Shown here in pieces: positions 36,171 through 47,322 of a stretch of 64,000 bases of DNA; the stretch's first letter is position 1; each line of letters opens with the position of its first letter. The DNA comes from Neurospora tetrasperma FGSC 2508 (Eukaryota > Ascomycota > Sordariomycetes > Sordariales > Sordariaceae): the NCBI RefSeq assembly GCF_000213175.1, contig NW_009799101.1:1777470-1841469 (forward strand), written 5' to 3'. The position numbers and the translations under genes were made by a program. Under the pieces are notes generated by a model that saw only the letters and a program-made list of their open reading frames with translations, was not told where the DNA came from and did no database searches.

Positions 36171-37748
36171 GTGGCCTTGACGTTGCTTCGCGGTCACAGA
36201 AGAGTAACCAGTTGATAGTGACGACAAGGGAGCCGACGAGATCGGATCTCATCTCGATGATCATCAATTACTCTTGCATTGCATCCTGCCAATCTACTCT
36301 GTCCACTCTCACGGGACTCGCAAAGCTGGACTAGAAAAGCTAGGTTTGTACTGTTTGTACAGGTTAATACCAGCATTGGGCGGCTCCATCTTTTTGCGGT
36401 TAGCTTTCCTTTCCTCCAGTCAATCCCCTTGTTTACTTTGGTTGCTGGGCCTGTAAACAGTCGAAAAAGGCTGCAAGGGATTATTCGCAGCCACTGCGCA
36501 CCGCCAATATCTCTCAGCGAGATAGGGCCGTGTGTCAACCGCCATGGAATTAAAAAAAGATTCCCTGGTTTTCGACATGGAAGAGGAGCAGGAGGAGGAG
36601 GGGAACATTGTGATGTGTCAATTTTTCCGTACCGCCCTTTAACATGAAATCTGATTACAACCACGAGACACATCTTTCCCCCGTCTATTCTCTCATCTCG
36701 CGCTGCCACGCCATTGCTGTGGAAGAGTGTAATGCAGCAAGGTTACTGCTTCTCTCTGCCTCTCTGACCGCCTCTCGATTACGCACAGCTGACGAAAGTT
36801 TGGGTGGGAGGGAAAAGAAAGGACATTGTGGGAGTGATTGGATAGGCCTTCCAGAAACGCTTTTCGATAATGATGGTGACACCTATGGGATGGAGGAGTG
36901 AGAACTCAAATTCGTCATCGGTCGAGAGATGACGGGTAACATTCCCGTGCGGTGGTGCAAGAACCAAAGAGAAACGATAAACTCTGAAGAAGAAGAAGCA
37001 AAGAAAAGGTTAACTCAACCAAAGGGTACGTTTGATGAGAAGGCTTGAAGTGGCGTTAGTGTAAGAACTGTTTCGGACCCGGTTTTTTTCGTACACACTA
37101 TTGTGTTCGCATTGTTGTTCCTCCTCTAACGTCGTCAGCCTTCCGTATAGACGTCTCGGCGCCACGAGCGAACCCCTCTGGCTTGCAGCAGCAATTAGCA
37201 AAACCAATTCCAATCCCTAGCCCGAATTGCCCAACTGACCACCTGCTAGATCTGGTGTAACTGGCTGTTCCCCACCCTGTCATCTGAATCAGCTTCGTGG
37301 AGCACGGCGTAAAAGCCGGAGTGGGCGCGGCGAAAGTCAGAATAGTTGCAAGATTGTCCTATTTCGTTACTTCTCTCGTTACTCGCCAACAGCTGTCTGA
37401 CGTTCACCACATTGGAAACGAGGGAATTCTCGTGGCAATCGACATATCGCGAGACCCTTTCTGCAAAAGCATGTCTGTGATGAATGCTGAATTTTGTTCA
37501 GTGAAGGGGTTATACCATGATGAAGCGTCCGAGTGCCCATCACTGTTCGGCGAGATCGACATGACGGTCTCGAATATCGTGGGCCTTTTTGGGTTGCATT
37601 TATGCATTTCATGTCCTGACTGTCGTGTTTTATGCATGAAGGATCACGCCTCGTAGTTTCTGTTGTACATGCCGTTTTGGCTTCTGTTTCACTGACATGC
37701 AGTAGTGAAAGTAAGGGAGAGCGAGTCTCGCCCCCTTATCTTCTCTGG

Positions 37749-39397
37749 TCAGAGACGAGAGCCTCCAGTGGAAGATTTCCCGTGAGACTTGCCACTCTCA
37801 TTGTTGCCCTCCACCACGACGCCCAGTGATATTCCAGCATCCAGTATGCTCTTGTTAGGGACATCCTTAAAGGACTCATCGCCCGCGAAGCGCCTATGCG
37901 TGGCTTGGTTAGTTGTGTCTCTTCTCACAAATCAGGGGTCGTGAAATAATGACAAAGCGTTAGATTAATCAAAGCTCGCTTACCATCCTCGTTCCTCTCC
38001 CTGAGAAAGATGGGAACAGTCACTGTTCAGTTCACAGTCCCAACCACCCTTTACGCCTCGGCCACCCCTCCAGACTACGGGAGCATGAAGACCCTGCTGC
38101 CGTGGATCACTCTCCGCACCCTGAAGATCACCGGTACCTGCTTTAGGGGTTTGCTTTGCCATTCCAGGAGTGATGCCGAGGATGTTGCTGGTGTTGTTCA
38201 CGCCGCTGCTGATGCTGCGATTTGCCACCGTCTGGGTCCGAGATGCGCCCGCAGTCATACTGGCCGTGTTGGTGGCTGTGCGAGACCCGTTGGCTCTTGA
38301 CGAAGCCCCCTTTCGTCGCCGAAACACACTTAGGCCGCAGGTAAAGGCTCGAAAGTCTTCGACCTCGATGTTCTCCGGCATATTGCCAGTCAGAACACGA
38401 CCAAGAGCGATGATGGGCGCAGCGTGCGAGCAGAGAAGAACGGCACGAACGCCATCCCTATCACACTCGGCAATTAGCCGCTCCAAGGTAACAGCCAGGC
38501 GGTCATGCAGTTCATCGACACTTTCGCCCATCCGTGTCGGTACTACTGCCAGCTGATAATCACGGTCCAGCAGGCAAGGGAAATGAGACTCGAGCGTGGC
38601 AAGGCTCGCAGGTACAGGGTGTTCGAAGGGCGCCGAACCGTACCACTCGCCTAGTCCTGTTTCTCCTCGAACACGCAGCTGTCGCTGGCAGTGGCGAGTG
38701 CCCTCTTTGGCTTCTTCTGGCAAAGATGATGGAGAGGTCGATACTGCTCGGACGAATGGCTCTACCGTCTGTAAACAACGATAGTACAGACTAGAGTAAA
38801 CACGCTCTATGGGCGGGTCTACTGCAACCAAACGCTGGCCCAGCTCCTTGGCTTGATCTACGCCGTGGGCTGTGAGGGCTGGGTCTGCGGCTATACCCGT
38901 AGGGGACCTGAGAGTGGACGAGTAACTACCGTTGGTATGGTCGACCAGCCAGTTGGAGCGGAACTGTGAGCCGTCCCTGTTGCGTCAGCTCAATTCTACC
39001 TGTAATCAAGGTCAGCAGTCCCAAGTCGGCGCTCTGGCAGGTCGCCGGAGGTCTGCCATGGGAAAGCTTGTTCTCCATATCACAACAATATGGGCTATCC
39101 CGTGCTTTGATAACAGTTTGCACCAGAGTGGACACTGGCACAGCGGTGAGTGATCTCCCTAGTGGCCGTGAGGACGCCCATTTTCCTCTGCGTGGAGAGA
39201 CTGATGTCAAGTTGCGACGCCGAGACCAAGGATATGGCAAGTAACGTGCTAAAGTGTCACCGCGGACGGGGAAGACGGAGCGGCTTGAAATTAGGGAATA
39301 AGAAAGGAAAGAAATTAAAAAAGGGACGGGGAAAGGGAAGGTGATGTCAGTGTACACTTACACCGTGGCGTGTCACGAAGATAACCTCCAATGTCAT
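37749..39397 (-). CDS. Histidine-phosphatase (phosphoglycerate-mutase-like) protein, Tfc7-type
   Basis: Three minus-strand exons, 39397-39362, 38963-37984 and 37893-37749, give 386 residues. Exon 1 is only 12 codons and ends exactly at the catalytic RHG (MTLEVIFVTRHG). The 398-nt first intron joins it to FRSNWLVDHTNGSYSS, giving the RHGFRSNW start typical of this fungal group. The 90-nt second intron joins GEERGW to RFAGDESF, another conserved end. Catalytic features are RHG (10-12), YSSLYYRCLQT, the GLGEWYG loop and the second histidine in LLCSHAAPI. Yeast relatives include Tfc7, the tau55 subunit of RNA polymerase III factor TFIIIC, and its cytosolic paralogue. Whether this copy acts in TFIIIC or as a free phosphatase cannot be told. 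Residues about 215-285 are a disordered insertion. Confidence 0.88.
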
Positions 39398-40138
39398 GGT
39401 TTCTGTGTGAGCAAGGTGAGAGATGTCACAATTCTCGTAATGGGAAGATGTGTTCGGCTTGGTGTCTGTTTCTGACGTGCTGTCTGTCTGTTGATGCCCA
39501 AGCGGATGTTGTTATTGTTGGTGGTGGTGGTGGAGGTGGAGGTGGTAGTGGTGGCGTTGTTGTTCGTGTTGTCAAACGGATGGGGCGCCGAGGTCTAGAG
39601 CTGGCGGATTCGGGCGTCAAATTCCCGGGTCCTGACCCGGACCGAAACCGATCGGGCGAATGCCTCCCCGAGGAGGCTAATAACGGTCTAATCCGCGTCT
39701 TAACGCATTCGCGTGCCAAGTATGACGTAACCCGTTAGTGTTTAGCTAGGCTCGCTAAGACGCTAGCACTTCCCCCACATGTGACACGTCGCTATTGTGG
39801 TAGGCGAGCAGACAGATAGGACGAGGCCAGGGAGTGCGTGTCATGTAAAATCCAAGGATGAGATTGAACTTGTACATTCACTCGATCACCAAAAGGAGCG
39901 GGGCTGATGTGGGAGTTTGGCCCCAGTCGAGCTGGATACAGTACGGCTTAGCCTACACACTCGTCGCTCGTTGGCACTCTCTTCACATGAGCGTCCACGT
40001 GTAAGTCCTAAGTACGCATACTGGCCGCCTGATAGTTACTCGGCCCGGATACCCGCATATGGTTCATGGTGTTGATGTTTGGCGGCAAGCGAGTAGAGTT
40101 GGGTTGTTGTTGTTGTTGTTGTTGCTGCTGCTTGATAA
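39398..40138. other. Intergenic
   Basis: 5' flank of the histidine-phosphatase gene and 3' flank of the adaptor-like gene. It holds a GGT-rich microsatellite (39519-39555), short GC-rich hairpins near 39625-39680 and a TTG repeat (40103-40130) just past the stop of the adaptor-like gene. No gene is supported. Confidence 0.6.
39519..39555. repeat. GGT/GGA trinucleotide repeat
   Basis: Tandem ggt units with gga interruptions in non-coding DNA. Confidence 0.75.
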
Positions 40139-41914
40139 TCATCGCTGTCTCAACTTGGCTTCGTGCTCTACCCAGAAGTTCTTGCATGCCCTATGTCCCC
40201 AGAAGTCGACCCACCACTCACCGAAACTATCCTCGACATCAAAGTCAACTCCAGTAACTCGTTCATCCCTTTTGAGGCCGCATATCACACAGGGTTTCGG
40301 TGCCGTGGGTACGTTCTTGGCTACATGGACCGGGAGAGCGAGCTTGAGCTGAGGGACCCTGAGTTTGGCATCCGAGGCGGCATTAGCTGCCGTAACTGTA
40401 GAGCGCAGACTTCCCTCTTGCTGGGCCCAGACATCCAGAACCGCCACAGCACTGTGATCATCTCTAGCAGACTGAGATTTGTCAACAGTGGCAAGCTTCA
40501 TTCCTCTCATGCCTCCTGCGGCTGAGATGGACATGCCCTGCATAAGAAACTTATCGCGTTGCCACCTTTGCTTTCGGCCAGCGATGATCCTGCCCGTCAC
40601 AGTAGCCAAGGCCAGATAACCGCGCAGGAATATCATTGTGGCAGGGTCGGAAGCAACAGCATGCTGCTTGGCCGCAGGCAAACCCTTGATCTTGAGCAGA
40701 GTTGTTTTGGAAAGATCGAGGAGCTGGGGCAGTATGGAGAGCAAGATAGATGGCGGAGGCACGTTCGTAGGCGGAGGACGTTTGTCAGAGTTGGTGGGTT
40801 GGGAAGCAATCCCAACAGCCTGTGGTTGGACTGTCTCTGTTTCCTCCCAGTCCTTCCAATCTGAGTCAAAAGAAGATTCTAGCTCTGGTTTCTTTGCTGG
40901 TGTCTTGGTATTACCAGCCGCCTTTGTCAGTGTCTTTGTGTGACTGACAGAAAGGTCTGCGAACTTATCCCACTCATGCCCAAAACCATCACCAGTACCG
41001 GACGGCCAGGCTGTGAGCGGGGACGCTTCTCGCTCCTTGACCTCTTTAGGAAAGCCCGAGGTCACTGGTGTCTTGATCTTGAGCTCCTTGACATCGCTGA
41101 GTTTTCGAGCGTGGGACGATGCAAAGGGAGACTTTGGCGCTGTTGGATGCAGCGTCTGGGAATTGCCACCCGATAGGAAAAGGCCAGGGGGCTGTTTCTT
41201 GGGTTCTTTCGTGCCGGGACCGGCGGCTGGGACAATGAGCGCGGGACTTGAAGTGCCTTCAAAGTCACCGAACTCGTCGTCGTCGTCTTCCTCACCGTCT
41301 ACCTCCTGGAGCTCAAAGTCATCGGCATCAAACAAAACGCTTGGGTCAGCGTTTCGGATAGGCTTAATCACGGGTTTCTGTACAGGTTTGTTGGCGGATG
41401 GTTGAGAGCCAGTTGAAGACAAGTCGAGATTGACGAGCTTATTCGACACCAGATCAAGCGTTGGGCTTCTGACGCGACCAATTTGGGGCGGTCCAACGTT
41501 GCTGGCCGGAGGAGATGGGCTTTGTAAACTTGTGTTATGGGTGGCGGCAACTTCAAAGTCTCCCCAACCGTCCTCATCCTCCACGTCCGGCGCAGCGGGT
41601 TTCGGATGTGCTGGAGCTGGCGATGCGGATTGGAAACTCTGGAACCCTCCTTGGGATCCTCCCAACGTGCCGAGATCGCCCCATAGACTTGATGTTTGGG
41701 GTTGGCTAGGCGTTATTGATGGCCATGGTATAGAGACAGGAGCTGGTTGTTGTTGTTGTTGTTGTTGTGGTTGTGGGGTGTTTTGCGGTGGTAAGGAGGT
41801 GCTGTTGTTTGATGTCAAGAAAGAAAAGGGGTCGCTGCTGTTGTTAACCGGATTTGACTGAGAGCCTTGATCGTGAGATGAAGCCCCAAAGGCCGCAAAG
41901 AGATCGGCTGACAT
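40139..41914 (-). CDS. Candidate AP-1/GGA-type clathrin accessory protein
   Basis: Single frame of 591 residues from the ATG at 41914 (MSADLFAAFGAS). An in-frame ATG at 42181 would add 89 residues without obvious conservation, so the internal start is preferred. The N-terminal half is disordered, with a polyQ run (50-56). It holds two acidic aromatic motifs, DEDGWGDFE (WGDF at 117-120) and DDDEFGDFE (FGDF at 215-218). These resemble the [DE]xFGDF motifs by which gamma-synergin and aftiphilin bind gamma-adaptin and GGA ear domains. The C-terminal half (about 430-591) is conserved-looking and helical. It ends with a possible metal site, CVIC followed by HRAC, near SFGEWWVDFWGH. A role in trans-Golgi/endosome clathrin traffic is inferred from the motifs only. 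The family itself is not one I can name. Confidence 0.8.
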   Translation of the reverse strand: MSADLFAAFGASSHDQGSQSNPVNNSSDPFSFLTSNNSTSLPPQNTPQPQQQQQQQPAPVSIPWPSITPSQPQTSSLWGDLGTLGGSQGGFQSFQSASPAPAHPKPAAPDVEDEDGWGDFEVAATHNTSLQSPSPPASNVGPPQIGRVRSPTLDLVSNKLVNLDLSSTGSQPSANKPVQKPVIKPIRNADPSVLFDADDFELQEVDGEEDDDDEFGDFEGTSSPALIVPAAGPGTKEPKKQPPGLFLSGGNSQTLHPTAPKSPFASSHARKLSDVKELKIKTPVTSGFPKEVKEREASPLTAWPSGTGDGFGHEWDKFADLSVSHTKTLTKAAGNTKTPAKKPELESSFDSDWKDWEETETVQPQAVGIASQPTNSDKRPPPTNVPPPSILLSILPQLLDLSKTTLLKIKGLPAAKQHAVASDPATMIFLRGYLALATVTGRIIAGRKQRWQRDKFLMQGMSISAAGGMRGMKLATVDKSQSARDDHSAVAVLDVWAQQEGSLRSTVTAANAASDAKLRVPQLKLALPVHVAKNVPTAPKPCVICGLKRDERVTGVDFDVEDSFGEWWVDFWGHRACKNFWVEHEAKLRQR

Positions 41915-42573
41915 GATGAGTGTGCTCCAGGAGTTGACCGTCTTATACGAGGCGTCGTTGGCGTTTGTATCTGAAGGCGAGACTGTAGAGGCACCCCAAA
42001 TGCCTTTCGTCGTGATATGTTGGGAGTGATGATGAAATGAATGGGCGGGGATGCCTGCCGGACGAGGTTCGAGACCTACGCGACCTTGGTCGTCAACGCT
42101 GAAGGGGAATAGCGGACAAGTCCGGCCCCACCACACACTCCGACCCCTGACCTGACCTGACTGGCCGAGGTGCCCCACCATGAGTTCAGCGCACTCGCAC
42201 TCTCAGAGCGCTGAAGAAGTCTTGGCAGCCATGAACTGTAACCATCACGCATCAGTAGGTCGGTAGGTAGGTATCACCCAGGCTCTTCTAACCTCAAAGT
42301 CAGGTTTACTGACAACGGGAACATTCAGGATTCCCGTCATCTCGGCATCTTTCTACAACACATTTCAACATCGTTGATGGCGTCGTCTGTGCCCATACAC
42401 AGTAGAGATACATATACACTACCTACTGTTTCCAACCTTGATCAGCTTTCTATTTGTTTACAACCAACAACTCCTTGATAGCGTCAATCGCCCTGAAGTG
42501 AAAGTGACTACCTGATAAAGTAGGGGATTACTGGGACTGTATCATCTTCGACGTCACATCATTCATCCAAGTC
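41915..42573. other. Divergent promoter region
   Basis: Shared upstream region of the adaptor-like gene (-) and the TBC gene (+). The left 267 bases are also open in frame with the adaptor-like gene. Confidence 0.6.
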
Positions 42574-45421
42574 ATGAAACCATTATCCGAAGCAAAGTAC
42601 GTTATGGCCACTCCTCAAAATACCATAACAGCCACATGCTGACCCTGCCCACAGGTCAAGATGGGAAGAGACGATGCGATATAGCTCAAAACCCTCGAGC
42701 TTTGCAGATCTCCAGCAGGCCATTAAGCACCATCCCCAAGACAGTCCATGCCTGGCAGGTTGTCGCTCCGTTTGCTGGAAGATGCTTCTTGTATTCCGAG
42801 ACTCACCAACTGAAAAGTGGGTCGACATCTTGAGCGGATGTCGCAGTTCCTATGCATCCATCCATGAGAAGCATCTTCGCTTTATCAAGCACCCCGAACT
42901 GCTGGCCAAGCTACCTGTTGATCCTCTGGCAGACGACGCCGACTCGCCCTGGGAACTGGTGCGCAAAGATGAGCTCATCCGGTCGGAAATCCTGCAGGAT
43001 GTCCAACGGCTGCCGGATGACCCCCTTTATCACCAAGACTCTGTCCAGGCCATGATCCTGGATATTCTGTTCCTCTACTGCAAACTCAATCCTGGTGTGG
43101 GAGGCTACCGGCAGGGGATGCACGAACTGCTTGCCCCCATCGTTCATGTCCTCATCCAGGACGCTCTGGACCGAAAGACTGTGGCAGCCGAACAAGAGGT
43201 TGGCCCGTTTATGCTTGACATGTTGGACTCGGCATACGTTGAACATGACGCTTACACTATTTTCTCCATGCTCATGGCACGCGCAAGCGCCTTTTACGAA
43301 GTCGGTAGTGATGCAAATGGCGAGCAAAACACCATTGTCGAGAAAAGTAGGCACATTCACGACGAGTTGCTCATGCAGGTCGATCCTGAACTTGCAAGCC
43401 ATCTCAAGGAGATTGAAATCCTTCCTCAGATATTCCTCATCCGCTGGATCCGCCTTTTGTTTGGTAGAGAGTTCCCTTTCGAACAGTTGCTTGTATTATG
43501 GGATACGATTTTTGCTCTCGACCCAAACTTGGATCTGATAGATCTAGTATGTGTAGCCATGCTACTGAGAATCCGATGGACATGTGAGAACACTCTCTTC
43601 TTTGGCACTTTCCGAGCGAAACCGAGCAACTGACACCAAGACGCGAAAACAGTACTCGAATGCGACTACGCCATGGCTCTGCAACTCCTCCTCCGCTACC
43701 CAGTCCCTCCAGACTCTCAAGGCCCTCACACCTTTGTCGATGACGCCCTCTACCTACGAGACCATCCTAACCCCACTGGTGGCGCCACCGTCATCTTCAA
43801 ACACACCGGAAAGCACCCGCTGCTCTCATCAGCCGCTCCTTCAGTCACTAGCCCAGGTCCCCAACCGCCAGCCTCGCCCTCCAAACATGGCTTTGGCAGC
43901 TTGCGTCAGCGGACTCTAGGAGCCAGGTCACCGTTGTCCTCCCTACAACAACCCGGAGGCGTTGAAGCCTTGCTCTCCGGCGCTGCTAAGAACATGATTG
44001 AACGCGGAGAGAAACTGGGCATCAACCGAGCCGTAAGAGACGCCATGGGCGAGATCAAAAAGGGTCTTCAGGAAGCTCGCTCATCTAGTAGGAGTACAGC
44101 CCCCCGCAGCCCTTTGCGCGACGGATATCTCTACCAACCACCGCAACATACGGTCACAAGTATGCAGAAGAGGAACAGACAGCTAGCGACCATGTTGGAC
44201 GAATCAGTCACCAGCCTCAAACAGCTCGCCGCTTCGGGATTAGGGGAAACAACCGACAAGGAAAAGTACGTAGAAGCCGTGGAGATTGCCGCGGCAAAGG
44301 TCCAGTTTGTCAAGGCGTGCCTGGAGGACTCATCATTGATACTTGATGATTTGGAGGAGTCCGCTCCTGAGCGTGAACCACAAGCACCGTCGTCCCCGAC
44401 TCCCTCTGCTCCGGCCTTCAACGCCCTCAGCCTGTCGCCTTCCCGCCACAGGGGTAATACCGATTCAAGGTCACCGACGGTCGCCTTGGATATAACGCCG
44501 GTGGTGATGACTTCGTCGATCGTGGAAGAGGAAGCGGAAGCCGAAGTTAGCATATCACAAGCATCGACTATCAATACCCTCCCCCCTGCACCTGCACCTG
44601 CACCAGAATCAACGGTGGAAGCGGATGAACCGCCCAAAACCCCAACGGAAATGACGACGCCGGAAAACACCATAAGCAAGCGCAGAACCAGCAATGGCAA
44701 CGACCCCTCTTCATCTCCCGCCGGCATCCACAAGCCACCAGCATCACCGCCCTCAGCCAACCCCATCGAGCCAACACTATCATCACCACCAACCCACCCA
44801 GACCCCGTTTCCTCTTCCTCACCCTTGCAATCAGAAACCCGAGAACAACAACAGCAACAAGAACAACAAGAACAACAGGAACAACCGCCTCACCGCCCTG
44901 AACCCCTTCCCACCCGCTCAACCATAGCCCAATCCTCCTTCGCCTGGATGCTCGAACCCGACTCTCCTTCTTTCTCCGCCCCTAACTCTTCGTCAACACA
45001 GCAACACTATACCAAGAATACCTTCCCCCCACCCCGCTCGCCCACCACCGCTTTTCCAGAATTAGGTGGTCGTGGTCGACCATTTAGTTCTCACACCTCT
45101 AGCCACCCCATCACTGGGACGGGAGGAGGAGCTAAAACTAAGCCAAGGAAGAAAAGTCTCGGAAAGAGTAGTCGCATGAGTAACGCCTCAAGGGAACGTA
45201 ATGCGTTTCTTTTTGGCGATGATGATGAGGATGGTGAGGGCCAGGCTGCGGGAGGAGGAGGAGGGGGGGGAAAGAAATCGGGACTCGCAATGGGGCCGTT
45301 GGGAGATGGGATTTTTGGGTTGGAGGTTATCTCGAGGAGTAAAGAGAGGCAGCAGGAGAAGGATGGTGGGAAGGAGGGTGATGGGGCGAAAGGAGAGGAG
45401 GGAGTGGAGGAAGAGAGGTGA
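42574..45421 (+). CDS. TBC-domain Rab GTPase-activating protein (TBC1D5-like)
   Basis: Three exons, 42574-42596, 42655-43583 and 43653-45421, give 906 residues. Exon 1 is only 23 nt, and its join gives MKPLSEAKSRWEETMRYSS, the usual start of this family. The second join restores IRWTLLECDYAMALQLLLRYP. The TBC domain spans about 10-350. Both catalytic fingers are intact: the arginine of ILQDVQR (Arg126) and the glutamine of GYRQGM (Gln161). These groups stimulate GTP hydrolysis on Rab proteins. The fused N-terminal layout and the HTFVDDALYLR segment recall TBC1D5, which works with retromer and Rab7. That link is family inference. The last ~550 residues are Ser/Pro-rich, with Gln/Glu tracts near 44845-44888 and a Gly run near 45255. 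The gene converges on the dsRBD-like gene. Confidence 0.92.
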
Positions 45422-45938
45422 TGCGGGATACGATGTGTGAGCTTTACTTATACTCAATGCTGGTGGTTGAGATCTTATTGGCAAGGCGTTTGATCTCGGT
45501 GATGCTTCAGAATTGCCTTGGTTTTGTTAATCAACGTGGAGAAGGCATGGCTGCCCGTGTCCGTCCTATTCGGTGCTGATTTTGAGTTTTGACGGTCATG
45601 ACTGAAAATATATTTCGCTGATCATGGTGTTACAGTTACTTCCCTGCTCGGTTTTACCTTCCCTTAGGTTCGAGGCGAGATTTCCACAGTAAACTTGGGA
45701 GATGGTCGCTGTACCGTGAACGATATCAACATCATCCCTCCTATGGGTAGACTTAACAACTCCAAAACTGCTCCGAGATTCAAAGATCAGAGACCATCAT
45801 CGATACGAGATCGTGGCGTGGACAGACGCTTGCGCCACGTTCCTCCCATCACTCGAGATAGGCAACCAAATACCAGCGGAGGTAAACATCACCGACCCCA
45901 TCACTGCCTGATACCATAGATTCACTCCCTGCGCAGCC
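45422..45938. other. Intergenic between convergent genes
   Basis: 3' flanks of the TBC and dsRBD-like genes. No gene is seen. Confidence 0.7.
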
Positions 45939-47322
45939 TCATACATCCGCCCAAACAAGGTCCGCCTCCGCAAGCCGTTTCTGCTCAAGCTGGAACAGAA
46001 ATTCCAGAACTTGCTCACCCACCATCTCCTTGGTGCGCTTCATCAATAAACCGCTTTTCACTCGCCCGACATGCTCCGGTACCAGCCCCGCCTCGATCGG
46101 AAAGCTGGCCCAGCCGCGATACATGTTCTGAGTATCAGGAATCAGTTCGACTTTGATTTGTGGCATTGGCATCCCCAATCTCCTGCACATCTCAGCTATT
46201 CGTTGATGGACCGAGATACTATCGTCATGGACGTCAATATCAAGAAGATTATCGGTGGCTTTCCTACGAATAGGCGTGGCAGCCGGAGGAGGTTTGGCAA
46301 GATAGGGTGCCAATGACTTCTCGGTGTTACTCACGGCATTTGGATCCAGAGAGGCACCGTTGCTACCGTTGTTTGATTCCAATTCCCCGGTCGCGGGAGG
46401 CGATGGCGTGGCGGGGATGGAGATGGGCGCAGACACGGTGCCATTATCATTAGCGAATCCGTTGCTTTCGACCGGTGCCGTAGGGGTCCGCTGGGGAGTA
46501 ATGATCGAAGGGTGCACAACCGCAACTTGAGGTGTTTTCTTCGCCTGCCCGATTTGGGGATTGGCAGGTTTGGGCGTTGCCTTGAAACTGCCGAAAGTCA
46601 CATTTTTGCAATCTGAGGGCATGTACCTTTGATACATAAGCCACTCGATAGCACACTTGGCTGCGTACCGTTTTGCGTCCTTTTTCTTGGTAAATTGCGG
46701 GACATAAGGTGCTCCGGTAATCTCGTCCTGCAATAGACCATTCTCTTCGCTGGGGAAGAGGATCGGCTCCCAGTCCTTGGTGACTTGAAGGGAGACAAAG
46801 CACATGAACCCAACCTTGCCAACCGGATTTTGGTGGCTGTCATTATATTCGATCACACATTGTTCCGCTTGATGGGCCTGCTGGTATCCTGTGTAGCGTA
46901 TTTATGAGTAGGAGCCTGCGTAGACACGGATGTACAGACTTACTCATAAGTAAAGAGATCCAGTCAGCTTCGTTAAGGCCAAAATTATGCTTCGTCTTGA
47001 CAATGGAATTCTTCAGGTCCAGAATGGCTCTCTTCTGGATATCAGTGAGTGGCTCTGGCTGGGGTAAGGCTTCTTGTTCGGCGATCCAGGCCTTGAGGTC
47101 CAGGTATGAGACGGGTTCATCGAAGATGGCGGCTCCGACGGGGACAGCATTGGGGACAGCATTGGGGTGGTGCTTGGCCTTGTCGACTTCCATGGATGTG
47201 AACGAGGTTGTTGTTGCCCCGTTAGGTCCTTGCTTGCTGCGTTTTGGTGGTTCTTGGGCGTGGGGAGCAAAAAAAGTTGAATGATGCTTTCGTTTCTTAG
47301 ACTCAAGGTTGGAGTCGGACAT
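45939..47322 (-). CDS. Double-stranded-RNA-binding-domain-like protein
   Basis: Two minus-strand exons, 47322-46944 and 46888-45939, give 442 residues. The 55-nt intron (GTAAGT donor, ACACAG acceptor) joins WISLLM to RYQQAHQAEQC in phase. The N-terminus has a basic stretch (ESKKRKHH) that could be a nuclear signal. A dsRBD-like fold lies at about 130-215: QCVIEYNDSH, then strands with FMCFVSLQV and PILFPS, then TKKKDAKRYAAKCAIEWL, where the Lys-rich start and Ala-rich helix are the RNA-contacting end of the domain. After a Pro/Ala-rich linker, residues about 350-442 may form a second, more divergent copy (VHQRIAEMCRRLGMP, YRGWASFP, and a final KEMVGEQVLEFLFQLEQKRL helix). RNA binding is likely; partner and pathway are unknown. 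Confidence 0.82.

Larger units (their letters stand above)
32151..37748. other. Gene-poor region of 5.6 kb
   Basis: 5' flank of the Myb/SANT-like gene and 3' flank of the histidine-phosphatase gene. No frame here has a domain or a convincing spliced structure. It holds the poly-G run at 32467-32483, the foldback at 34988-35058 and the 40-T run at 36130-36169. Confidence 0.55.

Noticed and set aside
39391-39738. 115-codon plus-strand frame with a glycine run
   Set aside because: It lies over the GGT repeat and overlaps the first exon of the opposite-strand phosphatase-like gene. No homology is recognised.
41915-42181. 89-residue N-terminal extension of the adaptor-like protein
   Set aside because: It is open and has an ATG at 42181, but the internal MSADLFAAFG start looks more like a true N-terminus. 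Kept as an alternative only.
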